Source: Carpediemonas membranifera (lineage: Eukaryota; Fornicata). From it: a stretch of 64,000 nucleotides of DNA. The stretch covers positions 806,001 through 870,000 of the forward strand of contig JAHDYR010000064.1 in NCBI GenBank assembly GCA_019828565.1, in the 5' to 3' direction. The notes below the pieces were generated by a model that had not been told where the DNA came from, made no database searches, and saw only the letters and a list, made by a program, of their open reading frames with translations. This document shows, one piece after another, positions 19,301-28,461 of the stretch (positions within the stretch are counted from its first letter, which is position 1; each line of letters opens with the position of its first letter). A program made the translations under genes and the position numbers.

Positions 19301-19524
19301 GCATCGTTCAGCTGTGGATTGAGATTCAGGTGAAAACGTGTCCGTAATTCCTCAGTCTTGCGCCGTACAGGCCGCTCCATGCTCCTGGGATGCCTAACAG
19401 ACTCCAAGGGGGACGATAGGTAGGCTGGGCTGCTGTCAAACGGCTTAAGAGCTACAGGCTGCGGCGTTGCCTTTGGTTGTTTGCGTCGCCGCTTCGGCTT
19501 CCTCTGAGCAAGCATTCTGCCCAA
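16381..19524 (-). CDS. Kinesin motor protein interrupted by a VMA-type intein
   Basis: 1047 aa in one frame, about 648 aa after protein splicing. Residues 1-126 are basic and disordered. The motor starts near 127 (KIFVAVRMRPL). The P-loop GTTGSGK (220-226) is followed by the intein (227-625) and resumes at TYTMLG (626-631). Switch I SSRSH is at 752-756 and switch II DLAGSE at 776-781. HINKSLLALG and PYRDSKLTLLLQ follow. After the motor there is a coiled coil (LTKEVESLTGQLGERDALKAE), then a basic, Ser/Pro-rich tail. Without splicing, Lys226 and Thr626 of the Walker A motif are 399 residues apart, so ATPase activity should need splicing. The subfamily is unclear. The start is the first Met; the frame upstream (to 19600) is non-coding. 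Confidence 0.93.
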   Translation of the reverse strand: MGRMLAQRKPKRRRKQPKATPQPVALKPFDSSPAYLSSPLESVRHPRSMERPVRRKTEELRTRFHLNLNPQLNDADALPLIPRAGASSSRSTARPSSCHADTKLKTPTISRSNTPNGLLRRVSKEPDWAKIFVAVRMRPLINAEKQDPRNHNKVFVVEEQTNALTVTPPSRTSRSRQPREFTFDKVFPPLATQEEVFQQVAYPIVAAAIRGIPGALMAYGTTGSGKCLARGTKVLMSSGQFQCAEGIQAGDMIMGAEGTPKRVLTVARGREEMARVETGDGAFTCNMSHVISFMMSGAGPTLTKDSDCRVEFVLVSRDEANEVTAVRAGSETFPDADAAEAFKTTMEQPNAVHEGLPVLHDGTILDMPVRRFLDDECMHLSLRERSFMFHAPRIERFDTPAALANSPPAVVDDVPDAPSFEWTLGAWLGAGSLGHKGVPQLTTADPDVVEGFTLAVKSVGCRLVPADEADTYNLLGADGLDSPFLTWLRANDLCSAKHVPLAIKVGSVQQRLSLLAGFIDTNGTLDSGAFVITHAQGQVEEDIKFIARSLGFPVTVGSHEDRPCAMIHATAPLPCRKVVPLPNSSGPDPVGFTVTPQPEDDYYGFTMEGPTCRFVVTESMLVTHNTYTMLGQPGTPGIVGHVIANLMSKITVSTDRAGRSTGRPPQFTVEMAFIEVYNEKIRDLLAARGPAAEDEEGRVQGPFLTLREHATKGWVLPDMKSEPVVTIDDAEQLLRRGTMCRTRSSTSLNEASSRSHAMIILRVITAETDATISLVDLAGSERASAERGKEGDGRRQQEGSHINKSLLALGTCITALALGRWAPYRDSKLTLLLQRVLSGHSMAGIITCLSPVAESIVDNVAAIQYAARATQVPTKSVTIQRQTPADKNTTMLKSTVAQLTKEVESLTGQLGERDALKAEVARLNQQISFLRKNMDEMADRLALYEQERQLQPILARQRNNGGLVSPRREKHASPEPGIGSSVGNNTVPLPKMSPRRSSITPATMTRRSSQIQITPTPRGEAAAKAVISPSTGQLQHKLDLLESIYNR
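17650..18846 (-). other. Intein (399 aa) with LAGLIDADG endonuclease domain, inserted in kinesin P-loop
   Basis: Residues 227-625. Block A starts at Cys1: CLARGTKVLMSSGQF...IQAGDMIMGAEG, very close in pattern to the start of the yeast VMA1 intein. Block B is FTCNMSHVISF, with the Asn and His that assist the N-S shift. Endonuclease motifs are LGAWLGAGS (424-432) and LLAGFIDTNG (514-523). Block F is DDYYGFTMEG, and block G ends VTHN before Thr626, giving the His-Asn pair for Asn cyclisation and Thr as +1 nucleophile. The LAGLIDADG catalytic Asp positions hold Ala430 and Asn522, so DNA cleavage is probably lost. Insertion at GSGK|T is the same Walker A position as the archaeal VMA-b site. Confidence 0.93.
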
Positions 19525-19811
19525 AAGTTCGTTCGAGGAAAATGCGATGCTTGTGCCATAACCTGCACCAGTCAGAAACTGAGCACAGAGACAGAAACTT
19601 GACGTTTATGACCTCCACATGCTTACAGAAGAGAGGCCCTGCAGCCGAGTTGATAGCCGCGGTCGGGCAGGATGTGCTGTTTGAAAATTTTGCGAAGGCA
19701 GCCCAGTTTAGACTAGCATGCTTTGGTGGGATGACGGGCCAGCCATGGGCCAGCAGCGAAGCCATACTCGGTCGCTGTAAAAATGCTTCTTCTGCGAAGC
19801 AGTTACGACAC

Positions 19812-21518
19812 ATGCTCAGCTATCCAAAACATCTCTCTGGACATTTCCCAGTGGTTCTAGAACGGTTATCTGCTGGGAAACGGGATATCAAGGCCTATAT
19901 TCGCTACGTTGGCTCTTTGCAGCAGATAGAGGAGCAAACGGCGAAGGCTCTTAGCAACGCGCTCCAGCGGACGGGAAAGGGCATATTCTCAGATGTATTA
20001 GAGGGACCATGGAAGCAGGAGATGGCTCGTATCGCCGCCATGCGCGATACCGCCCTGGCCAGCGCTGACTGGTACCGCGACCAACAGAGCACCGTGAAGA
20101 GCTTCAAAGAGACGCTCAAGAAGCGCATCTCGGAGAGTCAGACATGGTATACAGGCCAGATCTCCTCTCTCACGACGTCTTGCAATGGCGTCGAGACGGC
20201 ATTGCGCCACTTGCGTGATTCGAATTCCCGCCGGACCAAGGCAGCGCAGGCCTACTCTAAGGCGACCGGCAAGAAGAAGGAGAGTGCCCGGCAACAGCTA
20301 GAGGCGGCCCATGCGGACGCGGTGACGCAGTACGGCGAGTACACTCGCGCCGTGGGGGCTGCCCGGATCGCCTTTGCGTCGACACAAGCGGCGATCAGGG
20401 ATAAGTTGACCCAGCTCGAGGCCACAGACAGGCAGAGAATCGCTGTCATGCGGGAGTCACTCCGTAAGCTTGTCCAGAGGGCGGCGGACACCTCTCGTGT
20501 GGGCGATATCCACGTATCCCGCGTGTACGCTGAACTCGGGTCCGAGCGGTTGTCAGATCTTGACAAGGAAATATCCGAGACCGTCAGGAGCATCCTCAGC
20601 AACGGTGATGGCCCTCTCGTCAACATGCTGAGTGCTATGCGTCTCGCCCCGTTCGAAACGGACGAGCGGGTTGATCGCATCGCCGAGTCAGCCGGGTGTG
20701 AGCCGCCTAGCATTACCTTAGCCGCCCCCGAGCCCCGTCTACCCTCGCTGCGGGTTCCCCCAGCCGAGTTCGTCTGTCCGATCGCCCACACGGTCATGAC
20801 GGACCCTGTTGTTGCTGCAGACGGCCAGACGTATCAGAGAGGTGCCATCACTGAGCATCTACTTAACAGCGTGGTGTCTCCAGTGACGATGGAGAAGATG
20901 GGAAGCAAGCTCCTCTTTGCCAATGCCGCCCTGAAAAAGCAGATCGACGATTTCCTGGGATTCACTCAGCCACCCCTGACTGACATCATCAACACGGAGA
21001 CCGGGCCGGACCTTGCTGATGACGGGGACGAATCCAGCTCAGACTCTGATCACCATTCAATCAACTTCGAGGCGAGGGTCGTCGACTCCGATGACGAGTC
21101 GACCGCGCCTGGGACGCCGTCATCGCCCTTCCATGACATTCCCATGGCTACGATACCCCCAAGGGCGCCCTCCATGTCCCAGGCGATGCCCTCACCACCC
21201 GACTCGACCCAGCTTGTCCGGGACGCCCTCAGGGACCTGGACATGCTCTATCCCACAGAAGAGGCCCCGCCATCCCCTGCACCGAGGTCCGAGGTCCGCT
21301 TTGTCCGATCGTCGTCCGCATACAGCCTCGGGTCCCCTGCCCGGTCACCGTCTGCCAGCTCGTTGACGTCGCCCTCGGCTAGGGTATGGGGAGATGGGTC
21401 GGCGAAGTCACCACTGGGCGGGCAGCTCGCCCATAGCGAAGAGGCGCTCGTCCAGCATGTGGAGGAGTCAGACGAGGATACTAGCGGGCTTGGGAATTCA
21501 TTCAAGCTTCCGATGTGA
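19812..21518 (+). CDS. F-BAR-like / U-box protein (putative E3 ubiquitin ligase)
   Basis: 568 aa from the Met at 19812. The frame is open to 19467, with another Met at 19608, but those extra residues have no domain and reach into the kinesin 5' end. Residues about 5-215 are a long helical domain: HFPVVLERLSAGKRDIKAY, YVGSLQQIEEQTAKAL, then several charged helices. This is the layout of F-BAR membrane-bending domains. A U-box follows at about 319-383: EFVCPIAHTVMTDPVVAADG, TYQRGAITEHL, ANAALKKQI. The U-box recruits E2 enzymes without zinc (family knowledge). The last 180 residues are acidic and Ser/Pro-rich. The F-BAR call is weaker than the U-box call. Confidence 0.75.
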   Translation: MLSYPKHLSGHFPVVLERLSAGKRDIKAYIRYVGSLQQIEEQTAKALSNALQRTGKGIFSDVLEGPWKQEMARIAAMRDTALASADWYRDQQSTVKSFKETLKKRISESQTWYTGQISSLTTSCNGVETALRHLRDSNSRRTKAAQAYSKATGKKKESARQQLEAAHADAVTQYGEYTRAVGAARIAFASTQAAIRDKLTQLEATDRQRIAVMRESLRKLVQRAADTSRVGDIHVSRVYAELGSERLSDLDKEISETVRSILSNGDGPLVNMLSAMRLAPFETDERVDRIAESAGCEPPSITLAAPEPRLPSLRVPPAEFVCPIAHTVMTDPVVAADGQTYQRGAITEHLLNSVVSPVTMEKMGSKLLFANAALKKQIDDFLGFTQPPLTDIINTETGPDLADDGDESSSDSDHHSINFEARVVDSDDESTAPGTPSSPFHDIPMATIPPRAPSMSQAMPSPPDSTQLVRDALRDLDMLYPTEEAPPSPAPRSEVRFVRSSSAYSLGSPARSPSASSLTSPSARVWGDGSAKSPLGGQLAHSEEALVQHVEESDEDTSGLGNSFKLPM

Positions 21519-21525
21519 TTAGGAT

Positions 21526-21532
21526 TGTAAAA
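21526..21532 (+). promoter_or_regulatory. Putative poly(A) signal TGTAAAA
   Basis: TGTAAAA begins 8 nt after the TGA of the U-box gene. Confidence 0.35.
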
Positions 21533-21587
21533 CAGATTCAGATTTTCGCGGATTTAGTCTATAGCAGGGGAATTGCGAAGGATCGAT

Positions 21588-22901
21588 TCAATCGTCCTCG
21601 AAGTCATCCTCGAAGTCGTCACTGACGCTCTCAACGTCGTCTTCACTCTCTTCATGATCAGGGATTGGACCCCGCTCAGGTGTCTTCTGTTTCATCGCAA
21701 TATCCCGTTCCATTCTGACTCGACTCGACATCTTGACCTCATCGAGTGTTCTCAGTCCATCTCCGTTGTCCACGACAGGTAGGAAGGGGTACGTGGTCGC
21801 TGGGTCAGTGCTCCATTGGCTAGCGAGCGAGACCTTGAGGGGGGAGGATGTCTCAACAGCCACCTCTTCGTCATCCTCAGTGGGCACAACCAGGTCAACG
21901 CTGAGGCCCTTGATGACAGCATCGATGTCGGGGTGGCTGCTGTACTTGCCCTTCATCTCATCAAAGAACTGAAGGAGATCATCCGTCTTGAACACGCGAC
22001 GGCTGACCTGCTCCTCAATGATGTAGCGGCGCAGGGTAGCCCGGTCGAACTCTGGCGAGGGCACTTTCACCGCAGTCACAGACTCCATCGCTGGGGCTGT
22101 CACGGTCACAGCCATCTCCTCCTTGAACTCCTCCTGGGCGTCGGCCGGGACCTCGATGGTTAGCTTAGTGCTACCGCTCATAGCCATCTTCGCAGGCTCT
22201 CTCCTAGATGACCTCGGCCTCGTGCCCTGTCGCCGGGGCTGGGTGAGGGCGAGTGTCCTCGTAGGGCTCTGGGCCAGCACATGGGACATATCAAACACCA
22301 CCGGCTTGTTGTGGGGCACGGCGGAGTGTGGTCTATCTACTCTAGTCCCCTTCATCGTCGCCAGGTGGTGCTTCATCGCGGCAACGTTCGTCTGATGGTC
22401 AACATCCTTCCCCGCCTGGTGGGTCGGCGGGCGCCGAACAATGGACGTCCCAGTGTTGTCCAGGCCTGGTTTGACGGCCTTGATACGGCTGTACATCTTG
22501 TTCACCTTGGATTCGTGCTCCTCTTGAACCTGCCGTTGGAATTTGGACGTTCGTGGTTTGGCAGTACCAGGCTGGCGCGACTTTGATGTCTTTGGGCGCT
22601 GCGTTGTTCCTGTCTTATCCAATTCGCCGTTCTCTTCCGGCTTAGCTGCCGTAGTTGGTCTACTTTTGCGGGTCTTCGATGTTTTCGGACGAGAAGAGGC
22701 GCCGTAGATCCTGTCAAGGGCCTTTCTGTGGGCCATATAAGATGATTCCAACATGCGCAGGCCCATTGGGTTCCTCACATCCGGAGCGACCATTCTTTCG
22801 TCGGTGCTGTTTTCGCAATTTTGGGACCAAATCTCCCTTCGAAAATTGTCGCTTGCCTTTGGGTCAGGGCTGCATACGTACTTGTCAGAGGCCATCCCCA
22901 T
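21588..22901 (-). CDS. Hypothetical basic protein with small C-terminal helical domain
   Basis: Not recognised. 437 aa if started at the MGMASDKYV Met (22901); the frame extends 23 residues further upstream. Residues 1-250 are highly basic, rich in Lys/Arg/Ser/Thr/Pro with repeated RPKTSK motifs, probably disordered. That is common in microtubule-associated proteins. A compact helical block follows near residue 300 (TLRRYIIEEQVSRRVFKTDD, then LLQFFDEMK). The end is strongly acidic (SDDFEDDFEDD). A cytoskeletal role is inferred from composition and the kinesin neighbours only. It is convergent with the U-box gene (69 nt between stops) and divergent from kinesin-8. Confidence 0.65.
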   Translation of the reverse strand: MGMASDKYVCSPDPKASDNFRREIWSQNCENSTDERMVAPDVRNPMGLRMLESSYMAHRKALDRIYGASSRPKTSKTRKSRPTTAAKPEENGELDKTGTTQRPKTSKSRQPGTAKPRTSKFQRQVQEEHESKVNKMYSRIKAVKPGLDNTGTSIVRRPPTHQAGKDVDHQTNVAAMKHHLATMKGTRVDRPHSAVPHNKPVVFDMSHVLAQSPTRTLALTQPRRQGTRPRSSRREPAKMAMSGSTKLTIEVPADAQEEFKEEMAVTVTAPAMESVTAVKVPSPEFDRATLRRYIIEEQVSRRVFKTDDLLQFFDEMKGKYSSHPDIDAVIKGLSVDLVVPTEDDEEVAVETSSPLKVSLASQWSTDPATTYPFLPVVDNGDGLRTLDEVKMSSRVRMERDIAMKQKTPERGPIPDHEESEDDVESVSDDFEDDFEDD

Positions 22902-23072
22902 TTCGTGGGTTTGTGCAGGCGGTCTGGCTTTGACCACAATGTGCCAAGCAGAGCCAATTACCGCCGTCACAGCGGCCAGAAGGAATACATACGCGCCAGA
23001 GGGACGGAATGGCGCGCGGTGGGCAATCTCAGACCGTGCATTTTAGGGACACTTTGGCCAACAACTCCAGAG

Positions 23073-25675
23073 ATGCACGACGAGGGTCGTAAGGAAGACG
23101 GAGAGACGTCTATCGTCGTCTCTGTCCGAGTTCGCCCTGAAACGTCCCGTGAGATATCGTTTGCCCCTTCTTCATTTTGGCTTACTCAGTTTTCGAGGCA
23201 AATACGCCAATCCATTGCCAATACAGATACACAATGATGCCGTTATTCTTCTAGACCCAGATACACGAAGTACCGACCACGGACGACGCCAACGGGACTT
23301 CGTATTCGACCATGTTTTCACCGAATCGGCGTCAAACGAGGCAATCTTCCGTACTGTTGCACTCCCTCTAGTGCGCCGCTCAATCGAGGGCTACAACGGC
23401 ACTTGCTTTGCATACGGTGTGACTGGCGCAGGTTTGTCCCCCTCATCCCCGAACTAACCCAGGCAAGACCTACACAATGATTGGATCCCCAGGCGTCCGC
23501 GGGCTGATCCATCTCACTGCGGACGCCCTCTTTCAGGCGAGGAACGAGGCGGTGGATTCCAAGATCACAATCAAGATGTCCTTCCTTGAGATCTACAACG
23601 AGCACCTCTGCGACCTGCTGACTCACACGCGGAACATGAACCTGGACATCGTGGAGGACCCCCACAAGGGAATATGCGTCCCTGGCCTAACCGAGCAAGA
23701 GATCAGCACCACTTCCCAGGTCACTACGCTCCTCCGACAGGGCCAGGCGAGGAGGTCCACCGCCCCGACAGGCGCCAACGAGGCGTCGTCGAGGTCACAC
23801 GCCGTGCTACAGTTTACGGTTATCAGCCGGCCTCTGGATGACAACTCGGCGCCAGGACACATCGGAAAGCTATCCCTCATCGACCTGGCCGGGTCCGAGA
23901 GGGCCGCGGCGACTGAGAACCGCGGTCTTCGGATGACAGAGGGTGCAGCCATCAATAGGAGCCTGCTTGCACTGTCCAACTGCATCAACGCACTCGGGGA
24001 TATCCAGGTTACCGGGCGGAAGGTCTTTGTCCCTTACCGTGACTCGAAGCTGACTCGACTGCTCAAAGACTCCCTCGGTGGCAACACAGAGACGCACATG
24101 GTGGCCAACATACCCCCGTCGGCATTGTACTTCGAGGAGATCCTCAACACCCTCAAGTACGCGTATAGAGCTAAGAGCATCAAGAAACGCGTGAGACGAA
24201 ACGAGCTTGCTCTCGAGGCCACGCCAGCACAGTACGCGCAGATCATTGCTGGTCTTAAGCGAGAGCTGGAGAGATACAAGCGGGGCACCCCACAGACTGC
24301 GCCAGTCGATGTATCTACTGTATCAGTAAGGGATTCAGAGACAATCAAATCTGAGATGATGAAGGTCGAGCAAGACCTAGCCGACGCCGATGAGCGGCGT
24401 AAGGCAGCTAGCCACGAGGAGGAGAGCATCAGACGCGAGCAGGCGGTCGATCCAGGCCGGGCAAAGTTTGAGACGCTGAGCAAGCAGCTGCTGGATAACT
24501 ACCAGAGCATTCTTGGTCTCAGATTCCACATCTCCCAGGACGATAGAGAGATTGCCAGCAAGAAGATGAGGCTTGAATCCCTGAGCAACAGTCCAGACAC
24601 GCCCGAGGCCAGGCAGGAGCGGCTTGACCAGATGGCCGGGTTGATCGAGAGGTCGCAGTCGAGGGAACACATGATGAAGCGGCTGGAGACAGAGGAGCAG
24701 CACCGAGTGAGCCTCCAGCAGCAGCTGATGGCCATGAAATCTGGTACCCGAGAAGAAGTGCTTGATCTGACGCTCAAGCTCAGCAGGGCTCGGGTCGAGC
24801 TGTACGCCGCAAGGGCCGAGACGTTTGCCACACAGAAGAGGATGCTGGCCATGGAGCAGACTCTCGCCGGCCTTGTAGGGAAGATCAAGAGCTCAGGCAC
24901 TCCGCCAGCAGCCCCGCCGTCTTCAGCGAGACCGATTGCGACGACCCCGGCGACAACCAAGGTCACCCCGACAACGGCGACGCCGATCCAGCCGCCGAGG
25001 AGGGCAGCGCCAGTGAACGTCACACCTGCCACCGAGCCCCCGAGGCATGTGGTTCGAGAGACCCCACACGTCAGCCGAATTGACTTGACCCGGCCTGCGT
25101 CTCAGATTCAGCCGAGACACCGCACACCTTATGCATCGAGCACGCGATATGCGGCCACGCCACATGCCTCAGCGGTAGACCGACCGTCAACGGCGACGCA
25201 CTACTCGGCGAGCCATCCGAGGCAATCGTCGGTCGGAGCCAACCTCAACCGGCCATCAACCGCGCTAGCTTCATCGAGTGCGTCTGCCAGGCGCTCCGAG
25301 AGCAGTGGACCGACCCGCCCTGCCCCAAGAAGCACGCTCTTTGCGGCACGGACGCCGAGCAAGTCAACCGTGTCACCCAACACGTTGACTCAGTCCCACG
25401 CCCCCAGCAGCAGCGTCGTGACAGGGTTACCGCGGCATTCGCCCGTCAAGGCCAGTACATACGACCGGGAGTCGCGTTTGTCAATGCTTCATCGCATGGC
25501 CGAGCCAGCATCCAGCACATACTCGTCCTATGCGTCCAAGCGGGTTGGAGCATCCAACAGTGCATTCACACCGGCCCGCTCAACCGGGCTGGATGTCGAG
25601 CTCAAGACAAAGTGGGCCGCGTTGCAGCGGTCACACAGGGCACTGGGATATGTCTCAACGGAGCGGGGAAGGTGA
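23073..25675 (+). CDS. Kinesin-8-like motor (Kip3/KIF18/KIF19 type), two introns
   Basis: Exons 23073-23158, 23190-23431 and 23463-25675 give 846 aa. The motor begins IVVSVRVRPETSREIS. The P-loop is GVTGAGKTYTM, with intron 2 inside the glycine codon of AGK. Switch I is ASSRSHAVLQF; switch II is LIDLAGSERA. The element MTEGAAINRSLLALSNCINALG and the neck LKYAYRAKSIKKRVRRN...QYAQIIAGLKRELERY are characteristic of kinesin-8, which walks to microtubule plus ends and promotes their shortening. About 160 residues of coiled coil and a long Ser/Thr/Pro-rich basic tail follow, suitable for a second microtubule-binding site. The start was chosen because it is the first Met and fits the spliced frame. 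Confidence 0.85.
23159..23189 (+). other. 31-nt intron 1 of kinesin-8
   Basis: GTTTGC...GGCTTACTCAG. Removal joins ...ETSREIS to FRGKYANPL... in the frame that continues into the motor; unspliced, no single frame connects the two. Confidence 0.7.
23432..23462 (+). other. 31-nt intron 2 of kinesin-8
   Basis: GTTTGT...GAACTAACCCAG. Removal restores the P-loop GVTGAGKTYTM exactly, so the splice sites are certain to the base. Confidence 0.9.
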
Positions 25676-25697
25676 GCGCCGGCCTAGCGTCTGTACT

Positions 25698-25704
25698 AGT
25701 AAAC
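25698..25704 (+). promoter_or_regulatory. Putative poly(A) signal AGTAAAC
   Basis: AGTAAAC begins 23 nt after the kinesin-8 stop codon. Confidence 0.35.
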
Positions 25705-25874
25705 TACATGGCAGGGTATTACGTGTTTGCTGGAATGTGTATAAGCAGACTTTGCTTTTTGATTTTTGTTGATGTGAGCCTGCCCTTGACGGCGAGGACC
25801 GCGTGTGGTGATCGAAGGATCTGGTGTACCTTACAGTATACCTGTCATGGAGATGGCCGCCTGTGACTGTGGCG

Positions 25875-28461
25875 ATTCCCTCCTCTCGCGACTCAGGAGG
25901 AGGTTTTCCAGCAAGTGGCTTACCCAATAGTCGCAGCAGCAATCAGAGGTATCCCGGGAGCGCTCATGGCGTACGGGACGACGGGATCGGGCAAGTGTCT
26001 CGCCCGCGGCACCAAGGTTCTTATGTCCAGCGGTCAGTTCCAGTGCGCTGAGGGCATCCAGGCCGGCGACATGATCATGGGTGCCGAGGGGACCCCCAAG
26101 CGCGTCCTGACAGTCGCCCGAGGCCGGGAGGAGATGGCGCGGGTTGAGACGGGGGACGGGGCGTTCACCTGCAACATGTCCCACGTCATATCATTCATGA
26201 TGAGCGGTGCTGGACCTACCTTGACCAAGGACAGCGACTGTCGTGTCGAGTTCGTCCTCGTCAGCCGCGACGAGGCCAATGAGGTCACCGCCGTCAGAGC
26301 CGGATCCGAGACTTTCCCAGATGCTGACGCCGCCGAGGCATTCAAGACCACCATGGAGCAGCCCAACGCTGTGCACGAAGGCTTACCCGTCCTGCACGAC
26401 GGCACCATCCTCGACATGCCAGTCAGACGTTTCCTCGACGACGAATGCATGCACCTCAGCCTCCGCGAGCGGTCCTTCATGTTCCACGCCCCCCGCATCG
26501 AGCGGTTCGACACGCCTGCAGCCCTCGCTAATTCACCGCCGGCCGTGGTCGATGACGTCCCTGACGCCCCCTCGTTCGAGTGGACCCTCGGTGCTTGGCT
26601 CGGTGCTGGGAGCCTGGGCCACAAGGGCGTCCCCCAACTCACCACAGCCGACCCAGACGTTGTCGAAGGGTTCACGTTGGCGGTCAAGTCGGTCGGCTGC
26701 CGCCTTGTTCCGGCTGACGAGGCTGACACGTACAACCTCCTCGGTGCCGACGGTCTCGACAGCCCCTTCCTGACATGGCTGCGGGCCAACGACCTCTGCT
26801 CCGCCAAACACGTTCCCCTAGCCATCAAGGTCGGCTCCGTGCAGCAGCGGCTCAGCCTCCTGGCCGGGTTCATCGACACCAACGGCACGCTCGACAGTGG
26901 CGCCTTCGTCATCACCCACGCACAGGGCCAGGTCGAGGAGGACATCAAGTTCATCGCCCGCTCCCTCGGGTTCCCTGTCACCGTGGGTTCCCATGAGGAC
27001 CGCCCCTGCGCTATGATCCACGCCACCGCGCCCCTCCCATGCCGCAAGGTGGTCCCCTTGCCCAACAGCAGCGGGCCCGACCCCGTCGGCTTCACCGTCA
27101 CCCCCAGCCCGAGGACGACTACTACGGCTTCACCATGGAGGGCCCGACCTGCCGCTTCGTTGTCACGGAGAGCATGCTGGTGACCCACAACACCTACACG
27201 ATGCTCGGCCAGCCGGGCACCCCCGGGATTGTGGGGCACGTCATCGCTAACCTCATGAGCAAGATCACCGTCAGCACCGACCGGGCTGGCCGGAGCACTG
27301 GCCGCCCGCCCCAGTTCACTGTGGAGATGGCCTTCATCGAGGTTTACAACGAGAAGATCCGGGACCTCCCTCGCAGCAAGGGGCCCCGCCGCAGAGGACG
27401 AGGAGGGACGGGTGCAAGGACCGTTCTTGACCCTACGGGAGCATGCTACCAAGGGCTGGGTGCTCCCGGACATGAAGTCGGAACCGGTGGTGACGATCGA
27501 TGACGCCGAGCAGCTGCTGAGGCGGGGAACGATGTGTCGGACTCGGAGCAGCACCAGTCTGAATGAAGCGAGCTCGCGGTCACATGCAATGATCATTCTC
27601 CGAGTGATCACGGCTGAGACGGACGCCACGATCAGCCTGGTCGACCTGGCTGGCTCTGAGCGGGCCTCAGCTGAGCGTGGTAAGGAGGGCGACGGTCGGC
27701 GACAGCAGGAGGGCTCACACATCAACAAGTCCCTCCTGGCGCTGGGCACGTGCATTACAGCCTTGGCACTGGGCCGGTGGGCGCCGTATCGTGACTCGAA
27801 GCTGACTCTGCTGCTCCAGCGGGTGTTGTCGGGGCACAGCATGGCCGGGATCATCACATGCCTGTCGCCCGTGGCCGAGTCCATCGTTGACAACGTTGCT
27901 GCCATCCAATACGCCGCCAGGGCCACACAGGTCCCAACGAAGAGTGTCACGATCCAACGGCAGACGCCCGCTGACAAGAACACGACCATGCTGAAGTCGA
28001 CGGTGGCCCAGCTGACCAAGGAGGTCGAGTCCTTGACTGGCCAGCTGGGTGAGCGTGACGCGCTCAAGGCCGAGGTGGCCAGGCTGAATCAGCAGATATC
28101 GTTCCTCCGCAAGAACATGGACGAGATGGCCGATCGACTGGCGCTGTACGAGCAGGAACGGCAGCTGCAGCCGATACTCGCACGGCAACGGAACAACGGC
28201 GGTCTTGTGTCGCCCCGGCGGGAGAAGCACGCGAGTCCGGAGCCGGGCATCGGGTCGTCTGTCGGCAACAACACTGTTCCACTGCCGAAGATGTCGCCGC
28301 GACGCAGCAGCATAACCCCAGCAACGATGACGCGGCGAAGCAGTCAGATTCAGATCACTCCGACACCGCGGGGTGAGGCCGCGGCCAAGGCTGTGATCAG
28401 TCCAAGCACTGGTCAGCTGCAGCATAAGTTGGATCTGCTAGAGAGCATATATAACAGGTGA
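25875..28461 (+). pseudogene. Truncated, frameshifted second copy of the intein-bearing kinesin
   Basis: Inverted duplicate of codons about 187-1047 of the gene at 16381-19524. It starts mid-motor (FPPLATQEEVFQQ); the upstream frame hits TGA at 25864-25866 without a Met, so there is no motor N-terminus or promoter of its own. One C is missing from a C-run near 27107, which ends the intein frame at 27181-27183. One C is inserted near 27368, which restores the original frame further on. The rest (27412-28461) is open and identical in protein sequence to the intact copy. It is either a recent dead duplicate or has homopolymer errors; the missing N-terminus is real in either case. Confidence 0.9.
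25996..27191 (+). pseudogene. Second intein copy (one-base deletion)
   Basis: Same intein, from TGT (Cys1) at 25996 to AAC (last Asn) at 27189-27191, but 1196 rather than 1197 nt. The -1 deletion near 27107 falls between the endonuclease domain and block F, so the C-terminal splicing blocks are out of frame with Cys1. Catalytic-Asp substitutions are the same as in the intact copy, so the endonuclease lost function before the duplication. Confidence 0.9.

Noticed and set aside
19467-19811. N-terminal extension of the U-box protein to the first in-frame start at 19467
   Set aside because: It would overlap the 5' end of the divergent kinesin and adds residues without any domain character; 19608 remains possible.
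26034-28067. 677-aa open frame antisense to the second kinesin copy (and 355-aa counterpart at 17741-18808)
   Set aside because: Exactly opposite a clearly coding kinesin/intein frame; open because of high GC at third positions, and composition is Arg/Ser-rich without domains.
25875-28461. Second kinesin copy as a functional paralogue
   Set aside because: No start codon or motor N-terminus, in-frame TGA just upstream, and two frameshifts.
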